This document shows positions 1-9,700 of a DNA stretch of 26,502 nt, piece after piece (position 1 is the first letter of the stretch; the number at the start of each line of letters is the position of its first letter). This DNA is from a virus. The notes below the pieces were generated by a model. The model did not search any database. It saw only the letters and a list, made by a program, of their open reading frames with translations, and had not been told where the DNA came from. The DNA lies in IMG/VR virus record IMGVR_UViG_3300030389_003789, positions 1 to 26,502 of that record. One strand, given 5' to 3'. The translations under genes were made by a program, and so were the position numbers.

Positions 1-1374
1 TATTATAAAGTATCTTTTATATATGATGGCTATCAAGAAGGTCCATTAAGTGATTCTCATTGGCTTTGGAATGATACATTTTCAAGAGCAAAATTAGTAA
101 TAACAATTAAAGTTAAAAATCCAAGTAGAAGATTAACAGCAGTTTGTCTTTATAGAAAAGATTCTACGACTGATTTGTATAAACTAGTAGAAGAAATACC
201 TACAGATACTGGATGGAGTAAAGAGTCAGAATCATATTGTTATACTTTATCTGATTCAGGTTCTTTGCAGGCTACGTATGAAACTAGAAGTGGTATTTCT
301 GAAGTATTAGATACTATAAAAATTAAATATGGAATATCAACCGAAATAGATGGTTATTTATTTGTAGGTGATTGTTCACATAGCAAAATAAAAAAAGCTT
401 CTAATATGGTATTTAGGTCTAAACCAGGTAAATATAGTATATTTGATTATGCTAATGATTTTTTAACATTAAAAAGTAAACCTACTGCATTTGCTAATTT
501 TTTAGGAAGATTGTATATATTTGACGATTTAAATATATATAGAGTAAATCCAGAAAATTTAGTTATAGAAGATATATATGAAGGTATAGGTTGTTTTGGA
601 AAAGATAGCTTAGTTGTTACTGAGCTTGGTTTATTTTTTGCAAATAAAACAGGTATATATTACCACGATGGTAAAACCCCTATCAGAATATCAGAAGCTA
701 TACAGAAAGCTGGCGGAACTGATGAAACATTTGGTGGTACAGATAATATAAAAGATTGTAGTTGGGAAAATATTGTTAATAATAATCCTAATGCAAAACC
801 TTATTTATTTTATGATGCTAAAATAAACAGTATATTAGTTAATATAGAACTTGTAGATAAAGATTCTACTTATAATAAAGCTATTTTAAGGCAATATATA
901 TGGTCATACAATATCCCAAGAAAAAGGTGGGATTTATGGGAATTAGCAGAAGATAGCGAAGTAGGCAAACCTTTTACTGGTCCAAATGGAGAAATATTAA
1001 TACCTATTAATAATGCTATATATGAAAACAGAGGTGGTATTACAAAAAGAGATTGGACTTGGGTAAGTAAAAAACTTACCATGAATGAAGATTCTATTAT
1101 GAAAGTGTTTAATAAAGTAAAGATTAATGGTTTGTCAAATGATTTAAATCTTGGTGGTAGCTACATTGAAAGTAGCGATAGATTATTTATAGTGACAAGT
1201 ACAGGAAATATAGATTCTAGTAATATAACTTATGCTCAAGCTAATGTTGAAAGTTCTGATTACAAGTTATCAGGTAGTAATAAAAAAGGTAGATGGATGC
1301 AATTTAAAATAGAAAATGTAAAAGAAGATATAGATTCCATTGGTATAATATTTAGAAGAAAAAGCACTAAATAA
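1..1374 (+). CDS. Tail nozzle/stabilisation-type beta-propeller protein (5' truncated)
   Basis: The frame is open from base 1, so the gene begins outside the window. The first in-frame TTG at 175 is not a credible start because coding-like sequence continues upstream of it. At least 457 residues are present. The central part has the blade-like pattern I associate with podovirus tail tubular/nozzle or 'stabilisation' proteins: 'GRLYIFDDLNIYRVNP', then 'IEDIYEGIGCFGKDSLVV', then 'GLFFANKTGIYYHDG'. Those proteins (T7 gp12-like role) form the distal tail tube that holds DNA in the capsid and carries the fibres. The tail-fibre gene follows directly, which agrees with this role. The assignment comes from recalled family motifs and not from a database search. 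A generic beta-propeller virion protein is the main alternative. Confidence 0.7.
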   Translation, partial: YYKVSFIYDGYQEGPLSDSHWLWNDTFSRAKLVITIKVKNPSRRLTAVCLYRKDSTTDLYKLVEEIPTDTGWSKESESYCYTLSDSGSLQATYETRSGISEVLDTIKIKYGISTEIDGYLFVGDCSHSKIKKASNMVFRSKPGKYSIFDYANDFLTLKSKPTAFANFLGRLYIFDDLNIYRVNPENLVIEDIYEGIGCFGKDSLVVTELGLFFANKTGIYYHDGKTPIRISEAIQKAGGTDETFGGTDNIKDCSWENIVNNNPNAKPYLFYDAKINSILVNIELVDKDSTYNKAILRQYIWSYNIPRKRWDLWELAEDSEVGKPFTGPNGEILIPINNAIYENRGGITKRDWTWVSKKLTMNEDSIMKVFNKVKINGLSNDLNLGGSYIESSDRLFIVTSTGNIDSSNITYAQANVESSDYKLSGSNKKGRWMQFKIENVKEDIDSIGIIFRRKSTK

Positions 1375-1387
1375 TGGATAATATTTT

Positions 1388-3148
1388 ATGAGACATATAA
1401 AATCTTTCAATGATGCTAATAAAGCCTTACAAGAGCTAGAAATAACTCTTAATAAATTAAATAAAAGTTTAGGTATAATAGCGGCTGTACAAACTTCAAG
1501 CTTATCATTCAATGATAATAACACATCTTTAATGACATCTGCTGCTATAGCTGATAAAATAGAATCTTATGGCTATGTGTCTGGAACTTTAACTGATGAG
1601 CAAGTTCAAGATAAAGTAGGCGCTATGTTTAGTGGAAATACAGAATCTCTTATAACTGCTACTTATCAAGATGCAGATGGAACAATAGATTTAGCAGTTG
1701 ATAATGATTTGTCAAATTATGATAATAGTTCATCAGGGTTTATAACTTCTACATTAACAACAGAGCAAGTTCAAGATATAGTTGGAGATATGTTTTCATC
1801 TAATACTGAAACAAGAATAGCAGCTACTTATGTAGATGGAGGGGTAGGAGCAGGTAAGATAAACTTAGTAGTAGACGATATGACTGCAGATACTAATACT
1901 CAAAATACTACTACGTTATCATTTGTAGATAGTAGTAATGATATTATATTAAGAAATACAACAGGTGGTGCTGGTAGTGGCACTGATGATATTAAGTTTG
2001 TAGCAGGTTCAAATATAACTCTTACACATACTGATGCTGACAATATAACAATAGCTTCTACAGATACAAATACAACTTATACTGTAGGAGATGGTGGTTT
2101 AACACAAAACAATTTTACTGATGCAGACCATACTAAATTAAATGGAATTGAAGATAATGCTACTGCAGACCAAACTCAATCAGATATTAATGCGCTAGGC
2201 ATAACAGAAGTAGGCACTATTACTAGTGGTGTATGGACTGGTACTCCAATAGCAGATGCAAATATAGCTAGTGCATCTACTTGGAATAGTTTAGTTAGTA
2301 ATGCTACTCATACAGGAGATGTTACAGGAGCTACTTCACTAACAATAGCAAATGATGCTGTTACCTATGCTAAAATGCAAAATATTACTGACAATAGAGT
2401 ATTAGGAAGGTATGATGCTGGTTCTTCTGGTAACATAAAAGAATTAGATGCATCAGAAATAAGAGGTATGATTGGCGTATCTTCTGGAGCAAATGCTAAT
2501 GTTAAATCTAATTGGAATGAATCGGATAGTAATAGCGATGCATTTATACAAAACAAGCCAAATGTACAATACACATCTGCTATACCAACAGGAAACAATG
2601 GACTTGTACCTGCAGCAGGTAGTGCTGGTGAATTTTTAAAACACGATGGAACATTTGGTACTCCTTCTTATATTGCTAACACAGATGTAGATGTGTCAGT
2701 TACAAACCTTGAAGCTAGACTTGCAGAAATAGATAACTCTGTTACTTATATTGGAGCTACACAAAATGATGATATACAACCAAGAGGAGAAGTTAGATTT
2801 GCTCACTCTGCAAGTTTTGTAGAGCAACCAGCAGATTCTTTCCTTATTGCAACACATTATGTTTCTTGGGACCAAGGTAACAAATATAATTTAACCTTGC
2901 AAGGAGCTAATATAAATTTTTTAACTCATCCATATGGTGCTTGTAATTTGCTTTTAAAATTAACACAACCTGCAAGTGGTTCTACATTTACAAGTATAAC
3001 TTGGACAGCAGACGGAAGTGATACAATATTATGGCCTTCAGGAACTGCTCCTACTTTATCATCTGCTAATGGAGCAGTAGACATAATAAGTTTTTACTTT
3101 GACGGAACAAGTAAATATTATGGTGTAGCAAGTTTAAATTTTAGCTAA
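1388..3148 (+). CDS. Tail fibre protein
   Basis: This 586-residue protein is probably a trimeric receptor-binding fibre. Residues 1-50 are helical and may be the tail-attachment end. Residues 67 to about 167 hold two copies of a roughly 45-residue module. Residues 170-330 are low-complexity, rich in Thr, Asp, Asn and Gly, with phrases typical of fibre shafts such as 'DADHTKLNGIEDNATADQ' and 'GTITSGVWTGTPIAD'. The C-terminal 100 residues form a compact Trp/Phe-rich tip ending 'YYGVASLNFS', a common end for phage fibre head domains. No clear Shine-Dalgarno site precedes the ATG, and the gene starts 13 bases after the nozzle-like gene, so translational coupling is likely. Its stop codon overlaps the next ATG (TAATG). 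There is no sign of a pectate-lyase or depolymerase domain. Confidence 0.75.
   Translation: MRHIKSFNDANKALQELEITLNKLNKSLGIIAAVQTSSLSFNDNNTSLMTSAAIADKIESYGYVSGTLTDEQVQDKVGAMFSGNTESLITATYQDADGTIDLAVDNDLSNYDNSSSGFITSTLTTEQVQDIVGDMFSSNTETRIAATYVDGGVGAGKINLVVDDMTADTNTQNTTTLSFVDSSNDIILRNTTGGAGSGTDDIKFVAGSNITLTHTDADNITIASTDTNTTYTVGDGGLTQNNFTDADHTKLNGIEDNATADQTQSDINALGITEVGTITSGVWTGTPIADANIASASTWNSLVSNATHTGDVTGATSLTIANDAVTYAKMQNITDNRVLGRYDAGSSGNIKELDASEIRGMIGVSSGANANVKSNWNESDSNSDAFIQNKPNVQYTSAIPTGNNGLVPAAGSAGEFLKHDGTFGTPSYIANTDVDVSVTNLEARLAEIDNSVTYIGATQNDDIQPRGEVRFAHSASFVEQPADSFLIATHYVSWDQGNKYNLTLQGANINFLTHPYGACNLLLKLTQPASGSTFTSITWTADGSDTILWPSGTAPTLSSANGAVDIISFYFDGTSKYYGVASLNFS
1586..1888 (+). repeat. 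Two-copy internal module in the tail fibre
   Basis: Residues 67 to about 108 (beginning TLTDEQVQDKVGAMFSGNTE) and 122 to about 167 (beginning TLTTEQVQDIVGDMFSSNTE) are clearly related copies. Each continues with an 'ATY.D' strand and a 'L.VD' strand. The copies are diverged at the DNA level, so this is an old duplication. Such modules can vary in number between related phages and lengthen the fibre shaft. Confidence 0.75.
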
Positions 3149-5217
3149 TGTACAATCCTATTAACAGAACAACAGTTCAAGTAGAAGAAAATAAATTTAG
3201 AGTATATCCTAAACAAGGTCCTCTTTTTTATAAAAAATCAAATGGAGAACTGAATGAAATAGATTTGACTTTTAATGATTCTACATCTACAATAGGCGAT
3301 ATATCTTTAATGAACAAAGGAATATTATCAGTAGGTAAAAGAAAAGATAAAAATCCATACAAAATAACTGGAGTTAGACCTGATAATTGTCAAACTGGTG
3401 AGAAACAATTAGAGTTTAGTGTAGTAAATATAGAATTAGATGATGAAAAACAAAATTTTGATGATATAGAAATTCTTTTAAGTCCTAACTCTATTTATCA
3501 ATTAGTCAAACTAAATAAACAGTTTAGTAAAATAAAAATTGAATTTGATATACACGCTAAAGGTTTAGAACTGGTTAATAATAAATACACAGAAAAAACT
3601 ACTATATGTGATTATGGCTTTAATTTAAATAACGTTGGGCAAAAAAGCGGAAACGAAATGCTAAGTATTCATAATTCGTATGCAAATTTAGATAAAGAAA
3701 TACCTTATTTAGATTTTACAGTAGGTTTAATTAATGACAAATTTATAACAATGGGACAATATACTGAATCAGAAGAATTTGGCGAATCAAATCTTGCTAA
3801 TTATAGTATATACAATGATATGTATACACATGGAAGTGCAGTATATTACGAAGATGCTATTGTATTTACTATGCATTCATATAATATTATTAATTTTGAA
3901 AACATTATACTAAACAATCTGTGTGCGTTATATGGTTTAGAAGTTTTTGATGATGATGGTTACGGAAAATATTTAACTAAAGATAATAAAAAAGTTATTG
4001 GCTATTATGTTAAAGATAATGTTTTTGTTGGTTTTATTAACACTAAAGAAATTTCTGATAATATTAAAAATTTATTTATAAGAAAAACATTTGAAGATAC
4101 GTCTTATTTAAATATAACATTAGATGATTTTTGCAATGACATAAGTAATGCGTTTAATAAAAATTTAAAAATTGAAGTAGATTCAAGCTATTATGAAGGT
4201 AATTCTTATGAATTTAAAATAAACAATGAATCTCTTTATATAAATAAACCAATTGCATTTGACAAAAATTTTAATGAGTTATATTATTTTACTACCCATA
4301 CATTAACAGATAATAATGATGGAAGCTATAGGTATACTAAATATTTATTACCAGAAACAGCATTAAACATAAATGACGCAACATATATAGATGCTACGTT
4401 ATCAGTTGCAAGTGAAACATGTCAACTTTTAAGTGGAAGGCCATTAGGAACAGATGCTGGTATTGTTGGATTTTTTTATAGTTCTGGAAGAAAAAAGACA
4501 AGTACAAACTTTACTGCTATAAGAAATGAAACAACTGGAAGTGGATTCCCAGTAGGTGGCATAACAACTAATTTTGGTGTAGTTGGTGATTATGGTGCAG
4601 TAAGACCAAGTAGTAGTCAATTTGGAACAACTTTTGCATATAATTATACTATACAAAAAGTGTATTTTAACTTTGATTGTTCTTCTGTTACAGATACTGT
4701 AGATGATATGGATTTTGTAATGAGAGCTAAATTTCAATCCCAATATACAACTGGAAATACTGGGGGAATAGCAGACCATAGTATTATTTTACTTAAAGGT
4801 GATGTTGGTTCTAATATTGGTAATGATAGGTGGAATGATTTTACTGGGCATACAAGTAATTGGAGCGCAAGCGATGTAACAGAGTATTCTGGCGAGTTTG
4901 TTACATCAGATACGAGTTATGATTACAGAACAATACCAATGACTTCTGATGCAAAAACTGATTTAAAAAATTTATCAAAACTTGAATTATTGGTGGTTGA
5001 TTACGACCAATATTATTTAAATAGTTTAAATACATCATGGGCATATAATCCGCAAGGAAGTTTTACAAACAATGTTATTAGAAGCGAATTTAGGCAGACT
5101 ATTATGAATGATGCACAAACCTCAACTACAAGTTATAGACCATATATAGAATTTACAACAACAACTACACCAACTGCACCAACTGAAAACGCAACATTTT
5201 TTGGAGCTAATTTTTAA
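3148..5217 (+). CDS. Virion adhesin-like structural protein
   Basis: This is a 689-residue protein of the tail-gene cluster. Residues 1-400 are rich in beta strand and aromatic/Asn residues and I do not recognise them. The C-terminal part (about 410-680) looks like a carbohydrate-binding or DNRLRE-like jelly roll: a phrase of the type 'YFNFDCSSV' near 500, alternating hydrophobic strands, and an ending 'YRPYIEFTTT' with a Thr/Pro tail. A second fibre, a fibre-associated adhesin or a tail-tip decoration protein would all fit. The start overlaps the fibre stop codon as TAATG, so translation is coupled. No catalytic motif is visible, and the precise function is unknown. Confidence 0.6.
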   Translation: MYNPINRTTVQVEENKFRVYPKQGPLFYKKSNGELNEIDLTFNDSTSTIGDISLMNKGILSVGKRKDKNPYKITGVRPDNCQTGEKQLEFSVVNIELDDEKQNFDDIEILLSPNSIYQLVKLNKQFSKIKIEFDIHAKGLELVNNKYTEKTTICDYGFNLNNVGQKSGNEMLSIHNSYANLDKEIPYLDFTVGLINDKFITMGQYTESEEFGESNLANYSIYNDMYTHGSAVYYEDAIVFTMHSYNIINFENIILNNLCALYGLEVFDDDGYGKYLTKDNKKVIGYYVKDNVFVGFINTKEISDNIKNLFIRKTFEDTSYLNITLDDFCNDISNAFNKNLKIEVDSSYYEGNSYEFKINNESLYINKPIAFDKNFNELYYFTTHTLTDNNDGSYRYTKYLLPETALNINDATYIDATLSVASETCQLLSGRPLGTDAGIVGFFYSSGRKKTSTNFTAIRNETTGSGFPVGGITTNFGVVGDYGAVRPSSSQFGTTFAYNYTIQKVYFNFDCSSVTDTVDDMDFVMRAKFQSQYTTGNTGGIADHSIILLKGDVGSNIGNDRWNDFTGHTSNWSASDVTEYSGEFVTSDTSYDYRTIPMTSDAKTDLKNLSKLELLVVDYDQYYLNSLNTSWAYNPQGSFTNNVIRSEFRQTIMNDAQTSTTSYRPYIEFTTTTTPTAPTENATFFGANF

Positions 5218-5234
5218 AATAGAGTAAAATAACT

Positions 5235-5267
5235 TGTTTAAATAAGAAGGTATACGTAAATTATAAT
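5235..5267 (+). promoter_or_regulatory. Possible promoter ahead of the internal virion protein genes
   Basis: The 77-base gap after the adhesin gene holds a perfect TATAAT at 5262-5267, with a strong AAGGAG ribosome site at 5278-5283 for the next gene. The only -35-like hexamer I see, TTGTTT near 5234-5239, is about 22 bases upstream, which is too far for a canonical sigma-70 promoter. In such AT-rich DNA a chance TATAAT is quite possible. Confidence 0.3.
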
Positions 5268-5294
5268 GATGAATTCTAAGGAGATATATATATA

Positions 5295-5882
5295 ATGGGT
5301 AAACTTAAAGATTTATTAGGAAAAGCTCCAATAGGAGCTGGTTTATTAGGTGGACTAGGAGGAGCTGCTTTAAGTGGTTTATTTTCTAGTTTTTACGAAC
5401 CTGAAAAGGTAGATATTGGAAAAATACAAGAGTATCAAGCGCCTACCCAAGCATTAGTAGATGAACAATTAGGTATATCTAGGGGGTTAATGGACCCACA
5501 ATCTGTTATAAATCAAAGATTAAGAGATATGTTAAAAGGCCAAGGATACGAAATGAGTGCTCTTGGTATGAGTCAAGTAGGTAAACTTGGAGCTCAAACA
5601 GGTATGTCTCCTGGACAAATAGCAATGCAACAAAGAATGATGTCTAATCAAGCTTTAGGTACATCTATGGCTAATCTTAATAAAATGCTACAAGATAGAC
5701 TTGGTTCTGGTATTGGTTTATTAGGTAGTTCTATAGGTGTTCAAAGAGGATTAGACGAAAATTTATCTAATGCATATTTAACTAACTTAGGTATTGAAAA
5801 TCAATATGGTAGCTCTACAACTGCTGGTATGGGCTCTGGTTTATTAGGTGGTATGCAATTAGCGTTAGGACGGGTATCATAA
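5295..5882 (+). CDS. Small internal virion/ejection protein (T7 gp14-like position)
   Basis: The 195-residue protein opens with a Gly/Ala/Leu-rich amphipathic stretch (residues 10-30, 'GAGLLGGLGGAALSGLFSS'). A Gln/Met-rich helical middle (45-150) and a Gly/Leu-rich end follow. The length and position match the smallest T7-like ejection protein (gp14, about 196 residues), which leaves the virion to help build the DNA conduit across the cell envelope. A strong AAGGAG site lies about 11 bases before the ATG. The stop overlaps the next ATG. The call rests on size, composition and gene order, not on a recognised domain. Confidence 0.5.
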   Translation: MGKLKDLLGKAPIGAGLLGGLGGAALSGLFSSFYEPEKVDIGKIQEYQAPTQALVDEQLGISRGLMDPQSVINQRLRDMLKGQGYEMSALGMSQVGKLGAQTGMSPGQIAMQQRMMSNQALGTSMANLNKMLQDRLGSGIGLLGSSIGVQRGLDENLSNAYLTNLGIENQYGSSTTAGMGSGLLGGMQLALGRVS

Positions 5883-6739
5883 TGGCAGTAGATTACAGTA
5901 AAGTATCTTCAGGTATGGTAAATCCAGGTGCAGCTGTAGGTACAGCTTTATCTACATTAGCATCAGCATTACCAACTAAATCTGAACAAATACAAATGTC
6001 TATGATGAAAACTATAGAGAATGAACTTACGGAGCCTATGAAGCTACTTGGCAAAGACCCCTCAACTTATACAGATTTAGATGAACCAGTTAGAGATGCT
6101 TTTTCTTTATATACTGACTGGAAAAAGAGCTTATCTCCTAGTGAACAAGAAATAGCAATGAGAAATAATATTAATGCTATGACATTTGGCAATGCTTATC
6201 AACAAAGTGCTATGTCTGTAGGTACTGCTATATCTAAAAAAATACAAGATTTTGGCAATGAAGATATATATGCAAAAATAGGTATGTCAAAAAATTTAGC
6301 TCCATTTTTAAAATCTGTAGACCCTTTGGCTATGGATTATTTAGTTACACCTAAAACTAAAAAAGAAAAAATAATGTCAGGTGCTAAAATAAGTGGAGGA
6401 GTAGGAGCTGCTGTAACTTTACTAGGAGGAGCAATAAAAAAATATGGAGTTTCTGGACTAATAGCAAAAATTACATCAAAAATTGGGGCTAGTGTAGCTC
6501 TTAGAACTGTAGCTGGTCTTACAGCAGGAGCTTTAGGAGGAGCTTTAACAGGAGGCGCTCTTACAGCTGCTATGTTAGCTTGGACTGCAAGTGATGTAGC
6601 TAAAGTAACAAAAGCTTTAAAAGAAATAGGAGAAGAAGAGGGTAGTTTAGATAATCAATCAATGCCCCCTAAAGAGCAACCAACTATGACTAAATCAAGA
6701 GAAGATATTTTAAAATCTTTATATGAATTAAAGAAATAG
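5882..6739 (+). CDS. Internal virion/ejection-type protein with hydrophobic C-terminal half
   Basis: This 285-residue protein is Met/Ala-rich and helical through residues 1-160. It then has a long Gly/Ala-rich hydrophobic region (about 168-245, with runs such as 'GGVGAAVTLLGG' and 'AGALGGALTGGALTAAML') that could insert into or perforate membrane. The last 35 residues are charged. It starts at the stop of the preceding small protein (ATAATGG) and ends 8 bases before the megaprotein, whose ribosome site overlaps this gene's end. Its place between a gp14-like and a giant gp16-like protein suggests a second ejection protein. No enzymatic motif is seen. Confidence 0.45.
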   Translation: MAVDYSKVSSGMVNPGAAVGTALSTLASALPTKSEQIQMSMMKTIENELTEPMKLLGKDPSTYTDLDEPVRDAFSLYTDWKKSLSPSEQEIAMRNNINAMTFGNAYQQSAMSVGTAISKKIQDFGNEDIYAKIGMSKNLAPFLKSVDPLAMDYLVTPKTKKEKIMSGAKISGGVGAAVTLLGGAIKKYGVSGLIAKITSKIGASVALRTVAGLTAGALGGALTGGALTAAMLAWTASDVAKVTKALKEIGEEEGSLDNQSMPPKEQPTMTKSREDILKSLYELKK

Positions 6740-6747
6740 GAGCTTAG

Positions 6748-9700
6748 ATGGCAGAGGTTCAACAATTTGCACCTATTTTAAGCAAACAACAAACCAAAAA
6801 TTATATAAAAGCCTACGATAATCGTCCTCATCGTTTTAACGAAAGCGATTTAGAAAGAATTAGGCAACACGCACAATATCATAATGTCCCCTTTTATGAA
6901 GGGGATTTTTCTATAATAGATGCTGTTGGTCATGCAGCTTCTGGATTCTTTGAAGGTTTTACTACTTTAAATGTATCTAAAAAAGCTCCAGACAATACAT
7001 ATGAAGCAATAGCTAAAAACTTAGGTCATTTAATTGGATTTGCTCCTGGTATATTAGCAGGTCCACTTAGTTTGGGTGGTCGTGCATTAGCTAAGACAGC
7101 TTTAACTAAAAGTAATATATTGTTAGATGCATCTAAATTTTTAGCAGGTAAGAAAGGTTTGCCTTTACTTGTTGCTGAAAAATACATAACTCCAAGAGCT
7201 GCTAAATTATCTTCATCATTAATTAATGCTGGTACTTCTTCTAAAAGTAAAGCAATGCAAGAAGCGTCTGCATTTTTATTATCAGGCAAAGCAAAACACA
7301 TTGCTGAAGGAGCATTTAATTTAGGTACTGCTAGTGCTTTGTCTTCTTGGCAAGGTGGTGTAGATTCTATGATAGATAGTTTTTTTAGTGGAGCTGTAGC
7401 AGGTGGTGTATTTAGAACTATAGGTAATCAAATAAATGCAGGAAGCCCCCGTGCAGAAAAGTTTGCAAGAGGTTTAGCTGGTTCTATATTTATGGGTGTT
7501 CCATCTACTTTAAGAGGTGCTACAACACCAGAACAAGTATATGAATATTTAATGGGTGCATATTTTGGTGGTAGTGAGAGACCTTGGACTGTAGCAAGAG
7601 CTATGCCTATTGCTCAAAAAGTTAGAGAAAAAGCATTAAAAAGCGATGACCCAGTACAATCAAAACTAATGGACCCTAGAGTTTTATATGAAAAATGGGA
7701 TACGTTAGCTCCTGAGGTTAAAAAAGAAGTATTAAAAATTACAGAAGGACCTGGTTTTGCTGGAGGTAATGCAGAGCAAATAGAAGCTACTATTAACGAA
7801 GTATATAATGAAGCTGTAAGAAAAGGTATGGCTCCAGCTAGAAAAGAAATAGAAGCTCAAGGAAAAGATATAAGAACAGAAGTATTTAAAGAAGCTGCTA
7901 AAGAACAAACAAGACAAGTTCAAACAGTAGTTAAAAAAACTTTAAAGAAAGCTGGTATAAAATACAAGCCAGATGAAAGACAGTTTTATGTTTTGACTAC
8001 TGGTCAAAAAGGTACACAAGCAGAAGCATTAAAAAGTGCTAAAAAAAGTGGTATAGCTTCTGTTGAAACAGTATTTCCAGCTCAAAGAGAACGTGGTAAA
8101 GCTGATTTACCTGTTACATTACCTAGACAAGAATTAGTCAAATCAAACCAAGCAATAGAAAAAGCTGTAAAATCTTTAAATGAACTTGGAGAAAAAGTTA
8201 ATTTAGCTAATTTAAATGAGTATGCAAGAGATGGAATTAGAAGAGATTATCGTAATGTTGAGTTTTCTAAGCAAGTAGTTGCTGTTGATACAATAAATCC
8301 TAAAATGACTGCTACTAGAGGTTTGTCTAAATATGCTGTTCAAATGGCTATAAACGCTAATAAAAGAGTAGATATTTATGATAAAACTAAGGGTTGGTTA
8401 AAGTATGATAAAGATAAGAAAAGATTTGTTACAACTGCTGTAGTACCTGAATTAGGCGCTAGAACAGCCTTTTTTGGAAAGAAAGCACTTGATGCTACTG
8501 AAAAGATGGCTTTGCAATCAATGTTTGATAAATACGAGAAAATAGGCTTTAAACAGGAAATAGCTAAAGAAGTAGAGAAAAAAGAAGATACTTTAGAATT
8601 AGATACAAACAACATAAGAGACATAGGTGAGTCTAGCTCTAGTTTTATAGATAATAAAATGTCTTTTCTTATGAATCAGTATTTAAGACCTGAATTAAAA
8701 AAGACTATAAAAAGTATAGATGATGTTAATGCAAAAATAATAGAAACAACAAAAGTATCAGGTGAATTAGCTCTTGATTATTTAGATAGAGGCTCTACTA
8801 AAAATAGGTCTTATGAATGGGTAGAAGCTGTAGAAGAAAAGTCTGGTATAGAAATACCGCAAGCTCTTAAAAACAAAATGAGACAATGGGTAGCAGTCCA
8901 GAATCAAGGAGAAGTTGTTAGGTTTATTAATGCAGAAGAAGCTCCTCCTGGTTTATTTTATGCAAAAAAAAGAGCTGCTTCAAAAGTTGAATTAACTGAC
9001 AAAGAAAACCCATTTTCTTTAGGTGGCAAATCTAAATTAGTTATAGAACCTAAAAAACCTTTTAAATATGCTATACTAGACGCTATTAATATTGAGGGAA
9101 AAGAATATGATTTGTCTAAGTTTGAATTTCAAAGAAGTTTAGAAGGTGTACCGCCTAATACAATCCGTAGTGAAAGAATGTATTTTCTTAATAATGTTAT
9201 TAAAAAAATGGATAAAAAAGGCTACCATATGTATGGTGGTGTAGGTGATAAAGATAGAATAGTATTTGTCGAATACCATCCTAACGCTAGTAAAGTTAAG
9301 TTACCAAAGTTTCCACCTTCTATATATACAGAAGCTAAAAACAGATTTCTTATGGATAAAGCTATGCATGATAAAGCTGCTAGGTCTATTATAGCACATG
9401 AAGAAGCTATGAATGGACTGCCTATTAGTGAGATGGTAGGTAAAAAAGGTAAGTTTATACAAAATGCAGTAGAGGCTAATAAAAGAGCTCAGATATGGTT
9501 TACTAATGGCATATCTGGGGACAAAGAGTTTATTAATAATCCTAAGCGTGTAGGCAATCTTAATTTATCTAAAGAAGGTAATTATAAAACTTCTTTAATT
9601 GCAGACCCTAAAAAAGTAAAAAACATTTTAAATAAATTAAATATAGAGTTACCTCAGCACGTTGATGGAGCTATTATAGTAACAGACAAAGTTCTTGATG

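Noticed and set aside
1270-1524. Minus-strand frame spanning the nozzle and fibre gene junction
   Set aside because: No ribosome site or domain; lies across two well supported plus-strand genes.
4444-4779. Antisense frame of 111 codons within the adhesin-like gene
   Set aside because: Ser/Cys/Ile-rich shadow with no ribosome site, opposite a clear coding region.
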